A stretch of DNA of 64,000 nucleotides, from contig JAYMGJ010000029.1 of NCBI GenBank assembly GCA_037178675.1, positions 1 to 64,000 on the forward strand, read 5' to 3'. The DNA is from Scleroderma bovista. Its lineage: Eukaryota > Basidiomycota > Agaricomycetes > Boletales > Sclerodermataceae. The position numbers and the translations under genes were made by a program. The notes beneath the pieces were generated by a model. It did no database searches. It saw nothing but the letters and a program-made list of their open reading frames with translations, and was not told the origin of the DNA. Positions 41,573-53,675 of the stretch are shown here, piece by piece (position 1 is the stretch's first letter; every line of letters starts with the position of its first letter).

Positions 41573-44571
41573 TTAAATCCTAGAGGCCTCTAGAAGTGAA
41601 ATAAAAGTGTTCGCAATTTGGTCCACCATCTCACATCGCACCAATGCCGTCCTCCATCCGAGTCGGGTCATCTTCGAGCCTGCATGATGAACTGCATCAG
41701 CTTTCCCCCTCCAAGTCACTAAACAAGACTCACATATAGTTCCTTTCTATCTCTGAAAGAATGGACAGGAAGTCCCCTGCGACGAAGCTCAGGGACGTAG
41801 GATTAAAGGAAATAGTAGGCTCACATAAATATGCATGCGCTCGTGCAGCAGATGCTGGAGCAGAATCTGCTTTCCTCACCGCGTCCAAAAGGGTAGAAGC
41901 CACGAACCGCACTTTATGGACCTGGAACGAATGATCAGGTGAGATGCGCATACTAGGTGGGAGTAAGGATTGTGCTGACCAGCGAAGGCCCATTAGTGGC
42001 AATAGATTGAATGGGTATACTGATGTGCGAAACGCCTCTTAAAGACATGTGAAGAAATCGCGAAGGAATAACCTCACCTCTGTAGAATATTAAGCATATC
42101 GCTTGCAACGGCTTCCCTGTCCTCAGCCACCTTTTGCTCGTCAACACTCCCCTGCATGAACATAATAAGCTCATCACGGTATTGTTCGATCACGAATCGC
42201 ACAAGTTGCTATCAGTGAAATCAACCAAGATCGTAACGTATGCCTGGGGATGATCGGAACTCACCTGTGTCACATACACATTCGCCTGCATCACCAAAAA
42301 GGGGTTGAGCGCGTTCTCGCGCGACGCCTTGGGGTTATCGAAGAAATCCCTGACCTCGCCCAACGTCGCCTGTCTGAACCTCGTTCCACAATAATATTCC
42401 ACATTACCCAAAGCGTTCATGTCATCGCGATGCCGGGTATCACCACCTCCAACTACATCAGTACTAGCGGATGCACCCATGCCGCCACCTCCTACCGCAC
42501 TCCCCAGAGAAGAAAGTCTCCTTGGCAACCGCCTATTCAACTGTAGCGACGGCGGTGCATGGTCGAGTGTCTCAAGTATCCGTGTATGGAGGGACTGAAC
42601 CTCCTCGAGACGTGCTGTCGCGAACTGGCCACGCGGTGGTGAACGCTTGTCGACGCGTATCCGGACAAGGATTTCTCCCAGTAATGCGAAGATCCGAGAG
42701 ATGTAATTGAGCCCCGAGACGATGGCCGTTTTGCCTTGGGGTTGGGGGAGATAGGCGGCGGTTGTTATGCTGTTTTGTGTTTAGATAGGTAATGGGGTAA
42801 CGGGGGAGGAGTGTGAGAGTAGAACGTACTATTCATCATCAATTTCCTTCGGGAAATGTACTGTACAGTCCTCGTCTCGAAGACAGATTGGACGTCCAAG
42901 AAGGAGTGACATCGATTTGTCCGCTACAGATTACGAAGTAAAGGTCATTGCATGCCAATATCAAGAAATGACAGAGGGATTACGTACCGCCAAAAAGTAG
43001 CCAGAACGCCCTCCGTCTAACTTGCGATTCGACTGGATCGAGATCCTCGTATGACGCTTCCTCATGCATGCGCAGTGTCACCGCAATATGTGCTGCCTCC
43101 CCAAAGGCTGCATGTTGCGTTGCGTCTGTTCCCGTACAAAAGTGATAGCAGCAGTCGCTGAAGACCTTCAACTACTGGCGTTCCTCACACCATTCAAAAT
43201 AAACAACTCACAAATACCGAATGACGACGTGCGTCGAGGAGGGTGGGTCATATGATGCAACTGTGATATGTCTACTCGCCTCGTAACACGACCTCGCAAG
43301 CTTCTTCACTGTCGATCTCTCCATCGGCACATATGATTTCGGGACTTGCACCAGAGTAGATGCGACGGTCGACATGACAAGGGCGAAAAATAACGGGTCA
43401 CGTTCAGCGCGGTTGGCGTGCAGGTCTGCCATGAATGACGGTTTGTGAATGCATGGGGTCAGCGGGTATACGAAGTCAAAAAATAGTGCGATGGTGAGGA
43501 GGATCGTATCTCGTGGTGCGATGTCTTCGAGACGGTGTGGCCTACAGAAGTACGAGAGCGGGGGGAAGACAGTCGAAGGGGGAATCGCAGCCGAGGGTGA
43601 CCGATGCTGGTGGTGGGTGGGGTAATTCATACTCGAATGGTTCTCGGTGTGGTCGCTGGATATCGACCTGCCATAGGAGTCATGAGGAGACATGGATGAT
43701 GCTGGGTAATAGTGGTTCTGAGAGACATCTGCTACAGAGGGGTATTTAGAGGCGGGTGCAATGGATGAGGACAGCATGGGAAGTAGAGGGGGTTCCAGGA
43801 CAGCAAGCTGACCTTGGGAATGGAGGGGGGTGGAGACGGCGGACTGGGGTGGGGTGGTAAAAGCTTGACTGGCGGAAGGCGAGGGGTCCGAGGAGATGGT
43901 ATCACGGCGTTCTGGTGGTGTGCAGGATGCGGCTTGCTGCTGCAGCTTGCGAAGATACCTGGCGATTGCTCAGTGGTCAGGGAGACAATAAACAGCACAC
44001 GAACAGATTGGGGGGACCCCGCTTTTTAGGCTGATAGTCATACGTGCAAGGTATACCGAAGGTCAAGCAGTGCTTGCAGGGCTGTTTCTGAGCTGCGCCA
44101 TTGTCTTTAGCGCAGCGCACTTTGCGTGCTCTGCAAGCGTCGCAGCCTGGACAGGGATAAATCAGAGTTCACCGAAGAATGAGCGAGAGGGCCATACTCT
44201 GGGATTGCCGCCTGTCAGGGCAAGAGACGAATGTGTCAGCAGCTGTACATGGGCGAGAGACGACAAACAGATTGACATGACGACGAGGTGATAGCCTGGG
44301 TATTGTGCTAGAGCTCGCTGGTATTCTCGGGGCAGGATGGACGACGGGGAAACATCGGACGACGGGGGACAAATACTCGCCTGGCTTTGCTGATCTCGAC
44401 GGAGACATTGAATTGAGACGGGCCTGATTTGGGCCGTTGATCCCCTCTTACGATCGACGTGGGTGTCATCTTCCGGCCGTCTGGATGGTCTGTCTGGGGG
44501 TGCTGCATCGGGGGATGGGGGACGTCTTCCACCGCCGCCTGCTCTGGTATTTGTCTGTTGTCGTCCCCCAT
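41573..44571 (-). CDS. Zn2Cys6 fungal transcription factor (copy B, apparently complete)
   Basis: Nuclear zinc-cluster regulator. Start at 44571 (MGDDNRQIPEQAAVED); exon 2 begins near 44140 with the zinc cluster CDACRARKVRC and then PCKHCLTFGIPC, spaced C-x2-C-x6-C-x11-C-x2-C-x6-C. The linker YDYQPKKRGPPN follows, with a Pro/Ser-rich region and then the middle homology region (LFFDFVYPLTPCIHKPSF, FFALVMSTVASTLVQVP, ARSCYEASRHITV, RRRAFWLLFGG). The last exon reads HHAGSKMTRLGWRTALV and ends SLLEASRI with the stop at 41573-41575. Target genes are unknown; middle domains of this kind occur in sugar and quinate pathway regulators. Introns are short. It is probably the functional member of the A/B pair, as only it keeps a DNA-binding domain. 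Confidence 0.85.
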
Positions 44572-44840
44572 GGTTTACTATTCACTCCATGAGAGATTTC
44601 TCTGGAAGATCCCCTCGGGTGCAGGGTTGTGCCAAGTACCGCTATGCTCGACAATTGATGGTGCGCCATGTGAGAGCAGGGTCGCCGCATTCCGATCGCC
44701 GGACGGTTCCTTCCTGCCGCTTTAGGCTGTGGCTGCCGACCCCGCCGGAGGCTGACTAATCCCCTTGTTCCCGCTAAGTCATTTGACCCCTTTTCACTTG
44801 CCTATCAGCTTTCTACGAGGGTACAGAAAAGAAAATTAAA

Positions 44841-47471
44841 TCATCCTGAACTTCCACCGAGTCCCAGCGCATGCAGCATCTCCCCACCCCGCTCAGCCCC
44901 GACCGTGCCCTCCCGGATCCGTCGTCGCACCAGCTGTCCAATCGCCCGTCGCAGCTGCACTTGTTCGCAGTCCCCCCACTCTGCTTTCCACCGAACCAGC
45001 CTGTCCCAAAACCCAAACGCCATGTCTGCATCCCCAACCTGCACACACGCCCTGACGCAGCACTTGCCTATATCCGGGGTGTGCACCACACTTGTCCGTG
45101 GCGTCGCCTGAACAATCTCCCATACGTGCCTGAGGTTCGACTCCAACGACGCTGTCGTAACCACCCTGTCGCCCACACTCGCCCGGATCAGAGCCACCAT
45201 CGTCTTTCCTGATAGCTCCTCTAACCCGCACTCTTCCGCTTGCCTCACAAGCGTACTCGTCAGCTCGAGGTCCCCATGCACCAACGCCTGGTGCATCACC
45301 GTACCAAACGTCACCGCATCAGGATGCAACCCAGTGCCAATCATTCGATCCACCATCTCCGCAGCCATTCGCGGCGAGTAACGCGAAACCGCCGAGAGTG
45401 CAACATTGATGTCGTACAGGTCCGGGATCTCTTTCCGCCGCAGCAGAGCTCGATAGGGTAACAGCCCCTGTTTCATCCGACCCAGAAGAAAGTACCCCCG
45501 TGCAAGGGCATTGAGGTCATAGTGCGTCGCCTTGTCCAGCGGATCCTTCAACTTGTGAAACGCAAGAACCACCCCCTCCGAGAACTGGGATAAATCAGTC
45601 AGCTTGGCCTCCATTTCCCGGATAGTCTGCTTGCAATCGGCGTCTGTGCCTCGTTCCAATTCTTCCAGCTGACGCCGCGTTCGAGAAACGAGGCTTGCGA
45701 ACAGTGAGACCATACGGACCATGGTCGCTGCGTTCCCAATAACGGCTTCACGGCAGTCCTCGATAGCATACCGCTCCCAGAGCGCCCGGGCTGACTCTGC
45801 AAATCCGCACTTCGCGACCATAGCCACCAGTTTGCCGCGCTCGTTCGAAGGAATCGGTATGGGCTGTTCAACGAGTTGCTTCGCTAGCAACCGTCCAAGA
45901 TGAACATTATGTTTCTTCTCGATGAGGTAGTTCATCAGCCATACGAAGGTAATACCACTCGGTGGAGGATAGCTTGCCATGCGGATCACTTTAGGCGACT
46001 GCGTGCAGGCATAAAACATTTCCGCCGACGCACCGTCCCGAAACAATCGCGCACGGTGGTAAAACAGAGCGATCGTGGACTCCGGGATGACCACCCCCGT
46101 GCTCCGTGCGAGTAAGCACATCAGAATAGCACATGATTGTACATGACTGGCTGTACAGGACTTGACAGTAGTGTGCAGCAAGTCCAGCATGTTCGATATG
46201 AACCCCTCTCTATCGTTTGCGCTCTGTTCGGGCTGAGTTTCCGCGTTCCAAGTCTCGATCATCGCAGTCATCAGTCTCACCGCTAGATTGTGCCATCCCC
46301 AGTGTAGACAGGCACGTACAAGTACGCGGCGTATGATGGTTCCAAAATCTTGCTTGGTCGTCGATCGAGCCTGGTTTTCGCGCTGGAATGCCTCGGCGGG
46401 AATGTGATGATTCTCCGTAAGAACACGGAATAGTGCCAAAGCACTCTCCTTCTCCCTGAGTACAAGGAGCCGGTTCACAATACCGTATGCTGCCAAGATG
46501 GTCTCGGAGGGCTTATACGTCGTTGCACGTGCGTCCGTTGGGGCATGCCATGATCCAAGCCATCCCAAAAATCGAGGCAAAGCTAAGTTGATGACATGCT
46601 GGTCATATGGATCTGGGTGGGGGTCATCGAAGACGGCTTTCATAGCATGGCAGGCAGCGACAACGGGAAGCGAGTCAATTTGGCCCGCTGAGTTGACAAG
46701 GGTGAGAAGTGCATGGACTCTACGTTTGGCTAGTAGATAGGAATGGCGGGGTGAGACACAAAGGAGCGCTGCTGCGACCCGAGCGCGGTTCTGCAATGTG
46801 AAGGGGCTCCTGGAATAGCCACCGTTGTCCGTTGGGTAATGAATATTTTGGTGGGCATCGGTTTTCCGGGAAGTGGTGGGATTAGCGTCAGTGTTGGTGA
46901 TAAACCTGTCAGCATCAATAGGGGCGTGAATAGCAGCATCGTCAGGACCAGCAACACCCTCGTCCTTGCCCAATACGTCTGCTGCGATACTATCCACAAG
47001 ATCCTGACATCCATGCTTGACCGCGCCCTGCGCGATACAACAGAGTACGTCAATTGGAAGAGAAGCCGCCAGACGGGGAATCTGCGCGCGGAGAAGCATG
47101 TACGCCTCAAAAGGGCTGTGTTCGCTCTCCTCAACCACGGTCTTGTCGGAGGCGGCCTTGAACTCTTTGATGCCTTTCTTCGGCTGGGAATAGCGCGAGA
47201 CGAGTAGAACGGTCGCAAGTAGGTCGGGGTCTGGTCCAAGGTGGGGTGGTCTGGTAGGTAGAGGTATAATTGCTTGTGCCATACCCAAGTCTGGGCATGA
47301 TATCGTGGGGATGGCATGATTATTACCGCGATTACATGGAACATGTCTCGCGTTGTAGGGACTAATTTTAACAGTGGCAAGTCTTCCATGATGCGAATGG
47401 CTTTGTAGAATGCGTAGAACTGGTGAGGGATTCGGAACGTGCAGGCGGAGAATAGGGCGACAAAGTAACAT
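44841..47471 (-). CDS. PPR-like mitochondrial protein
   Basis: Intronless frame of 876 codons starting MLLCRPILRLHVPNP. The first 30 residues are rich in Arg, His and Ser with no acidic residue, as in a mitochondrial presequence. Most of the rest is helical repeat, with a recognisable pentatricopeptide-type segment near the C-terminus (GTGLHPDAVTFGTVMHQALV) and similar periodicity around it. PPR proteins bind organellar RNA and act in its processing, stability or translation. The specific RNA and an orthologue cannot be named. The frame is also open upstream in another phase (46730-47524), so a spliced longer N-terminus is possible. Confidence 0.75.
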   Translation of the reverse strand: MLLCRPILRLHVPNPSPVLRILQSHSHHGRLATVKISPYNARHVPCNRGNNHAIPTISCPDLGMAQAIIPLPTRPPHLGPDPDLLATVLLVSRYSQPKKGIKEFKAASDKTVVEESEHSPFEAYMLLRAQIPRLAASLPIDVLCCIAQGAVKHGCQDLVDSIAADVLGKDEGVAGPDDAAIHAPIDADRFITNTDANPTTSRKTDAHQNIHYPTDNGGYSRSPFTLQNRARVAAALLCVSPRHSYLLAKRRVHALLTLVNSAGQIDSLPVVAACHAMKAVFDDPHPDPYDQHVINLALPRFLGWLGSWHAPTDARATTYKPSETILAAYGIVNRLLVLREKESALALFRVLTENHHIPAEAFQRENQARSTTKQDFGTIIRRVLVRACLHWGWHNLAVRLMTAMIETWNAETQPEQSANDREGFISNMLDLLHTTVKSCTASHVQSCAILMCLLARSTGVVIPESTIALFYHRARLFRDGASAEMFYACTQSPKVIRMASYPPPSGITFVWLMNYLIEKKHNVHLGRLLAKQLVEQPIPIPSNERGKLVAMVAKCGFAESARALWERYAIEDCREAVIGNAATMVRMVSLFASLVSRTRRQLEELERGTDADCKQTIREMEAKLTDLSQFSEGVVLAFHKLKDPLDKATHYDLNALARGYFLLGRMKQGLLPYRALLRRKEIPDLYDINVALSAVSRYSPRMAAEMVDRMIGTGLHPDAVTFGTVMHQALVHGDLELTSTLVRQAEECGLEELSGKTMVALIRASVGDRVVTTASLESNLRHVWEIVQATPRTSVVHTPDIGKCCVRACVQVGDADMAFGFWDRLVRWKAEWGDCEQVQLRRAIGQLVRRRIREGTVGAERGGEMLHALGLGGSSG

Positions 47472-47789
47472 AAGTTAGCTGACCTCGACCATGAGCCCGT
47501 CGTCGTCGTCGTCGTCAATGGCACTGACTCACCTCATGCCGCATCTATGTCGCTTGTTTGAACGCGACTGTTGGCTCCCTCGATTTACTCAGCGGACGAA
47601 AATTTGGACCGGTTCAAGTAGAAGGACAAGCAAATGCAAACAACAGCCAAAGGGGCATTTCCTATTATAGAAGGATGCTGTGGCAAGGGACTACTAGCGC
47701 CTAGATATGATATATGAAGGGCAAAGCTGGGCCCCACAGCTACAAGGATCCTTGTTTTCGTTCTGTCACAAGGTCTGAGCTACGCAACC

Positions 47790-48914
47790 ATGCCCGCCTT
47801 TAGCTACCTCATGCCAGACAACGACTCACCCCCGACAGTCCAATGTACGCAAGAAGAGCTGGACAAGGACTGGCTTTCCATGTGGAAGCGCCTGGGCGAC
47901 GTCGCAAGGGCGTGCCCAGAAGTCTCCAGCAAAGAAGAGACCATCGATATGTGGTTGGATAGTTGGCATTCAGCTATGGTGGGATAGCTTCATGCCCTCT
48001 CTGAAATACCTTTCCCTGACCCCGCCCACTCAGGCTGAGTTGCAAGACCTCGACTGCAAGACGGAGTCAGCGAGGCTGCGCCCCGTCAAACCATCCCCCT
48101 TCCTTGAGAAACTCATCCTAGATGTCCACAAGAAATGCAAGCACCTTGAGGATCCTCTCAGAGGATGGGACGACGAACTGATACCTAACTTCAATAAGAA
48201 GCCGCCCCCCTCCAGCAGACCTGATGCAGCTGAAAGTTCGACCAATCAAACAGGAAACAAGGGAAAACACAGCCTGCACTGGTGTTTGGGTGGAATTCCA
48301 GTGAGTCGCTGTGCCACATATGAGCGGCTAAAAGTGACAACGACCGCGCTTCCTAGTCATACGAGGGCCCCATGGCCTTTCACTTTCCCGCTGTCCCCGG
48401 GGGGATCCCGCCGTCGCCTCCCCCCCTCCTCCCCATTCGCCACTGCCGCCGACCTACTTACCCCCCAAGTTGCCCACCTTCCCCACCCAGCTTTCCCTCT
48501 TACGTTTTGAGCCGGCCACCTCCCTGTGATTCAAACACAAATTCAAATAAGAGTTCTCCAACGGCTTCACCTGCTCCCAAGAGCGCGGAAAGCAGCCCAC
48601 GTTGGATTCCCTCTCCCATCATAATCCCTCCTCCCAAGGAACAAGTGCCTGACATCAGAACCCCTGATTCCTCACGCACGCGCCCATACCATACCCCTAT
48701 CCCCTTCATGCCGCCTCCGGAGATCTACTCTCCTCCTTATTACCCCCCCACTGCCCTGTCCGAGCGCGAACTCATCTTGCTAATTGAGGACCGTCAGCGC
48801 GACATCGAGGTCACTCAGCTCGAGATTTCGCGCAAGCAGTCCGAGATGAATCGTGCTGTCGCGGACATCACTGGTTGGCTCGTCGAGCTGAGGCACAAGA
48901 AAGATGGAGCATGA
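47790..48914 (+). CDS. Proline-rich protein with C-terminal coiled coil, unknown function
   Basis: Three exons (47790-47978, 48034-48300, 48357-48914) join in phase to about 337 residues. The N-terminal 120 residues are charged and partly helical (DKDWLSMWKRLGDVA, SPFLEKLILDVHKKCKHL). The middle is a Pro/Ser-rich low-complexity stretch. The C-terminal 50 residues look like a coiled coil (SERELILLIEDRQRDIEV, EISRKQSEMNRAVADIT). No domain is recognised. Head-to-head with the PPR gene with about 320 bp between starts. Confidence 0.65.
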
Positions 48915-49469
48915 ACGAGGACAAAGTATGCGCTGGTCAAGTCGGACATCCAAACCAAAGATCATTGTAGTGTGCGCGTGGATACCGATGGTTGGAGCAT
49001 GATCTGTGTGATAGTAGCACCTGTAACTTGAACGGTACTATACATATGTATGCATCTTTTGTTGATTCTTGTACTTATATACGGAAAATGTGTCAATCAA
49101 ATTGTTAGTGTTTCTTAACGGTCGCAAAAATCCTTTGGGGTGCTTCAGGCGTCACTGAATATGTATCTTGAACAGTGTTTTCTGAGTTTCATTGTTAAAA
49201 ATGTCGTTAGCGCTAGAATTACTGCAAGTGAGATTGGCAAGACATGGAAGGTCACCTTGTGGTAGGTCAGCTGTCCGGTCACTACGTCCTGAGTGCGCAG
49301 ACCTCAGATTAGATAAATGGGATGCCTTGATACTACTGCACTAAGTGGGGGGATAAACTCTGAATTAGTTGTGGCCCGTCAAAAGCGTTGCCTTTTTGTA
49401 TGGTCACGTGGTCGGATTTTGGTCAACACAGCCAGCACGCACTTGACTGCACTAGTTGCTAAGTCAAGC
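48915..49469. other. Intergenic region upstream of GRASP
   Basis: 555 bp between tandem plus-strand genes. AT-rich near 49010-49130 (3' end of the upstream gene). No specific signal is recognised. Confidence 0.35.
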
Positions 49470-50674
49470 ATGGGTGCAGGACAATCGACGAATGCCCAAG
49501 CAGCCACAACGTACGCCCTCCACATCCTCCGCGTCACGCCTGGCTCACCAGCCTCGCAAACTTCGATCGAGCCCTTTTTCGATTTCATCGTCGGCTTCAA
49601 TGGCAAAGACTCATTCTCTGGCGACACAGACTTGGACGCAGCCGAGCTAGAGCGGATTGTAGAGGAACACGAGGACAAGGTACTCGACCTTCTCGTCTGG
49701 AGCGGGAAGACGCGTGAAACGAGAGGTGCGTCACGTATCATGAAAGTAATAACCATGACAGAGACATGTCGCGTTCTTTTCTCTTTTACTTGATAGTGAT
49801 ACCCATTATTCCCTCCCGAGGTTGGGCACTCGCACAGCAAGTTGTTGCAACCCCAGATGATTCCGGGATTCTTGCCCAACCATCCTTACTGGGACTCAGC
49901 ATGCGCATGTGCGAGTTTGAAGCCGCAATGGACAATGTATGGCACGTGCTAGAAGTGCTAGAAGGCAGCCCTGCGGAAAGTGCTGGTCTCGTTCCATATG
50001 GCGACTGGATAATCGGCTGGTCAGGTGGCGTTCTTACGGCCGAGAATGACTTTTATGACGTAGTCGAAGCTGTATGGTGCCTTCTACAGCAACCAACAAT
50101 TACCCTGATGACCCTTTTCTAGCATGTCGATAAACCTTTGCGGGTATATGTTTACTCCTATGACTTCGAGTATGTCGGCCCCGTTATTCACACCTGTGTA
50201 AATTCTTACAGCAATTCAGTAACCTCAGGGAGGTGGTCCTTGTACCTAATCGCCATTGGGGTGGAGAAGGGCTGCTTGGCTGTGTTTTCGGGTACGTGTT
50301 TGCCATCTTCGTGACTCAGATGTCCTCATGCCGTTTCAACCATATTTCCTAGGTTCGGGTTCATCCACCGTATCCCGTCGCAGTCCGCAGACAGAAAGCA
50401 AGGAAATGCCCTCTCTGAGCAGGGCGAAGAAGATAGAGGGGTATTTGCACCCGCTGATGCATCCCACGATATTTCAGCAACAGAGTCCAGGTCCTCCCTC
50501 GATCGACCTCGTCAGCAGCCGGTAATGGCACATCCACGTCCCACTCGGCTCAACGAAACAGGCCACGGGGGATCAAGACGATCAACTCTCACACCAGGGT
50601 CATCCACCCGAACACCTCCTGTAGGCCGCTCCTCTGGCTCATTCCTGAATGGTGATTCGTCACCTTCATCATGA
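49470..50674 (+). CDS. GRH1: GRASP55/65-family Golgi reassembly stacking protein
   Basis: Peripheral protein of the early secretory pathway, tethering Golgi or ER-exit membranes. Five exons (49470-49725, 49797-50071, 50123-50169, 50220-50291, 50353-50674) give 323 residues. The N-terminus MGAGQS fits N-myristoylation on Gly2. Two PDZ-type GRASP domains follow: first TYALHILRVTPGSPAS to DLLVWSGKTRETRV, then GRASP-typical RGWALAQQ, LEVLEGSPAESAGLVPYGD, IIGWSGG, and VYVYSYDFDNLREVVLVPN then WGGEGLLGCVFGFGFIHR. The Ser/Pro/Arg-rich tail corresponds to the regulatory SPR domain. All intron phases close. Exon 4 has two possible acceptors; the one at 50220 keeps the conserved DNLREVVL. Confidence 0.94.
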
Positions 50675-51311
50675 TGTATTTGCTTTCCCGAACTCAACCA
50701 AGGTCTCATGCCACAAGGTAACGGGCCGATGAACCCAGGTGTTTATTCCCTGGAATATGTGTCAACCTCGGCTGTCATCCGTTCCAATAATACTGCAAAA
50801 GGCGGACGTAATCGCAGTGGGGAGATTATGGGTAAGATTTACGACGATGTGGATTCTTCCGATGATGGCATTGGCAACGAGGATGAAGATGGTACGGCCA
50901 GTATTTCGGGGACGGATGTGACGGACTTTGGCAGTCTCACAAGCGTCGAGTGACAGTAACAGTTTCAATATACAAGCCCTATTCTTCGCTGACCCCCCTC
51001 TACCTGTCTACCACATTCACCGAGATGGCCTTTAACCACAGCACCACCAAAGCAATATGTTTATAAAATGAGCTTATATCCAAGTGGTAGTATAGTTTGA
51101 TGAGGGAAGAGTCCCCATGAACCCTGGCGCCTGGGGTCTCTTCCTTTATCAAGGCCGTGGCTGCTAACCAGAAAATAGATAAAAAAAACATCATTGCCAG
51201 CACTACATCACGTTTACAGTACAGTCCATTTATATACAGTAACACCACGAAGCAGAATCCTGACCAAGTACATATCAAATAGTACCGCCACCCACGAGGC
51301 ACACGATGCTT
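50675..51311. other. Convergent intergenic region with a small acidic ORF
   Basis: An 81-codon frame at 50708-50953 (plus) encodes an acidic Ser/Asp-rich peptide (KIYDDVDSSDDGIGNEDE). It could be an extra 3' exon of GRASP by alternative splicing or chance; I cannot support it as a separate gene. The rest holds the 3' ends of GRASP and the BTB gene. Confidence 0.35.
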
Positions 51312-53675
51312 TTAACTCTCAGTCTCTGTTGAGACTCCAGAATGAGGTTTGAACTCGAGATGCTGCGCGATGACGGGCCAAACTGATACCGCATCATATA
51401 ATCATTCGACGACAAGCATAGCAATGAGGTGCACACACCTTCTTCGAATCCAGGGTGTCTTCCGTTTCGAATTTGCTGCCACACGGTCCGCATCGCGTCC
51501 GACGCTCGAACGTCTCCCCAGTGTTCCAGGAAGTAGTTCACTTGAACCTTCCTAATGTCAGGAAACGTCGCCGAGAATGGAGAGAACACCTCGTATGGTA
51601 TGTTCTCGACACTGAGCGATTTTTGGATGTGCTGCACAGAAATGAATCAGATGATGAGTGGGATTCAAGAGTAAAAGCCGAGAAAAACTACCTTATATGC
51701 ACGGTCTTTCAGCTCCAGAAGACCGAGTTCTTTATAACTGCCTGTAAGAGATGTTCATGCAAGGCAATGTAGGAAACGTACTGTCAGCCAGACGATAGAC
51801 AGCCTTGGCAGAGCATGGTGGTGGCTGGGCCGGGTGATATTGTTGCCATCTCTTGATCCATTCGCGCCGGGTTGTCGGGTTCTCGACGCTTATACACTTA
51901 TGGTTGTCGACAAGGCTAGATTGACTTTCCGATGGTCCGTGCGGAGGTATGGAGGCTGCGCGTCTCTGTTGTTGCAACACTGAGGCAGTAAAAGAAGATG
52001 AGAGTGGTGCGAAGACAATGACGTCTGTATATATCTGGGTACACTGGGTAAGACCCCTCTGGGATACTCACGGAGTTTTGTGGGAGGCTTACATAGTAAA
52101 GTACAGCTTTATATGTCGCATATGCGACGTCTCTTATGACCACGCGCATCTTCCTCGGTCCAGGGACAATAGCCTTTTCCGAGGGAATGACGAAAGGTTG
52201 CTCAGCCTTGAGGGCTACGTCTGCGCTTCTCGGTGAAGACGGATGTGAAGCTTTTTGTTTGACATTACGATCTTCCTCAGGGACCACGCCTTGGGATGAG
52301 GTATGTCCTGTATCCTCTGGATCTGCAACGGGTTCGACGGTGCTCGGTGCAACGCGTGTGGGAGATGAGGAATCGGATGTATCTTCCGTCTCGATTACAC
52401 CGTCTAAGCAAGGTTCATCTAAGATATCTGTTGGGAGGTCGTCGTCTTCGTCGTCCGAATCATCGTATTGACGAGATGGGTACATGTAGTCAGACACAGC
52501 ATCTAGATCATCTGCATCCATTTGAGATTGTATCACCCCGTCATCTGCTGAGGCTTCTGCAAAGCCGGAGCCAAACACTGATAAGTGGTTAGTGACATGC
52601 GCGACGCAGGATGACATCCATACTTGACTGGAAGTAGTCTGCACGCTCTAGGATCTTCCTGTTGGCATATATTCTTCGGGTTTCTCTCGACCTCCTTTTC
52701 TTCGGGAGTACAAACTCGACATCTGAGTAGAGAGGGTCATCAAGCAATGCCCCAACTCGTTCCAAGAAATCCTTTGGAACGAACTGCATGGGGGCATGAG
52801 GAGGAGGTTCGGGGGGCTGCGGAGAGGATGTAATAGTGCAAACGATCAAGAGCGCGTCTGCCTCTTTCACACCATGGGAATTATAGTAAACATGATCTCG
52901 TCTTGCAAATTGGGCCCTATGGACAGAATAAGCCATCAAAAGGTTCTGTGAACAAACGATAGCCTACCATCCCCAATTTGCTGTCTGTAGCACACCGGTG
53001 AACAAGCGGACGACACATTAGATAAATTGCAACTTTCCTTGGACGAGAAATAATGGTTATGTGCTTCCTTGATGTTAAACATCACTGCTTTCCCCAAGCT
53101 AGACGGATGCGTCTCAGATGGCTCACAAAACCCGTTTAAAGTTCTATCACTGACCTTCGTAATTCAAAGGTGAACTTGAAGACTCCTTCGCGAACCCATC
53201 TTGTAATGAAGTGAGGGCTGATAGACCGTCAACAGGGGCGCATAGACATACTTTCCATCAAGTGCCTTGTCTTTCTCATCTGGGGTAGGCTTGCATCAAC
53301 ATTAGAAAGTCCCAATGGAGGAGCTGGCAGGAGGCATACTTCACATGACAGATACAGGCTCACGTATGCACCATTCTCCGTTCCTGAGTTTGCATAGAAG
53401 AGGATCTAATCCCCAAAGCCGTTCAAGTTCAACTGCTGGTGCAAGGGATCTTAGTAGAGCATCGCCTACCTGCCACTTCCCGCCCCCAAACCTCACCGAC
53501 TTCGTTACTTTCGATTTTGACTCGCCCTTGCTACCTCGTGGAGTCAACGTTCTGAGTTGCGCCAGGAAATTGGGCAGTAGTCAACAGACCTAGATTCGAA
53601 TAGATTCTTGAGGCCTCGAAGCACCCACTCGAAGGTGATCGTGTTGGTCTCTTGAGCGTCGGTGGTCTTCTCCAT
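51312..53675 (-). CDS. BTB/POZ-domain protein with MATH-like N-terminus
   Basis: Start at 53675 (MEKTTDAQETNTITFEWVL), next exon TPRGSKGESKSKVTKSVRF then GGGKWQ: a MATH/TRAF-like opening seen in mushroom BTB proteins. The BTB domain begins near 52740 (DDPLYSDVEFVLPKKRR, YANRKILERADYFQSM). It is interrupted by a long acidic insertion (52600-52250, SDYMYPSRQYDDSDDEDDD) and resumes with MRVVIRDVAYATYKAVLYY. The C-terminal part (KAVYRLADKLDLIELKDRA, YFLEHWGDVRASDAMRTVW, VWPVIAQHLEFKPHSG) is helical, with the stop at 51312-51314. BTB proteins often act as CUL3 ubiquitin-ligase adaptors; that role here is inference. Middle exons at 52950-53340 are only roughly readable. Confidence 0.8.
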
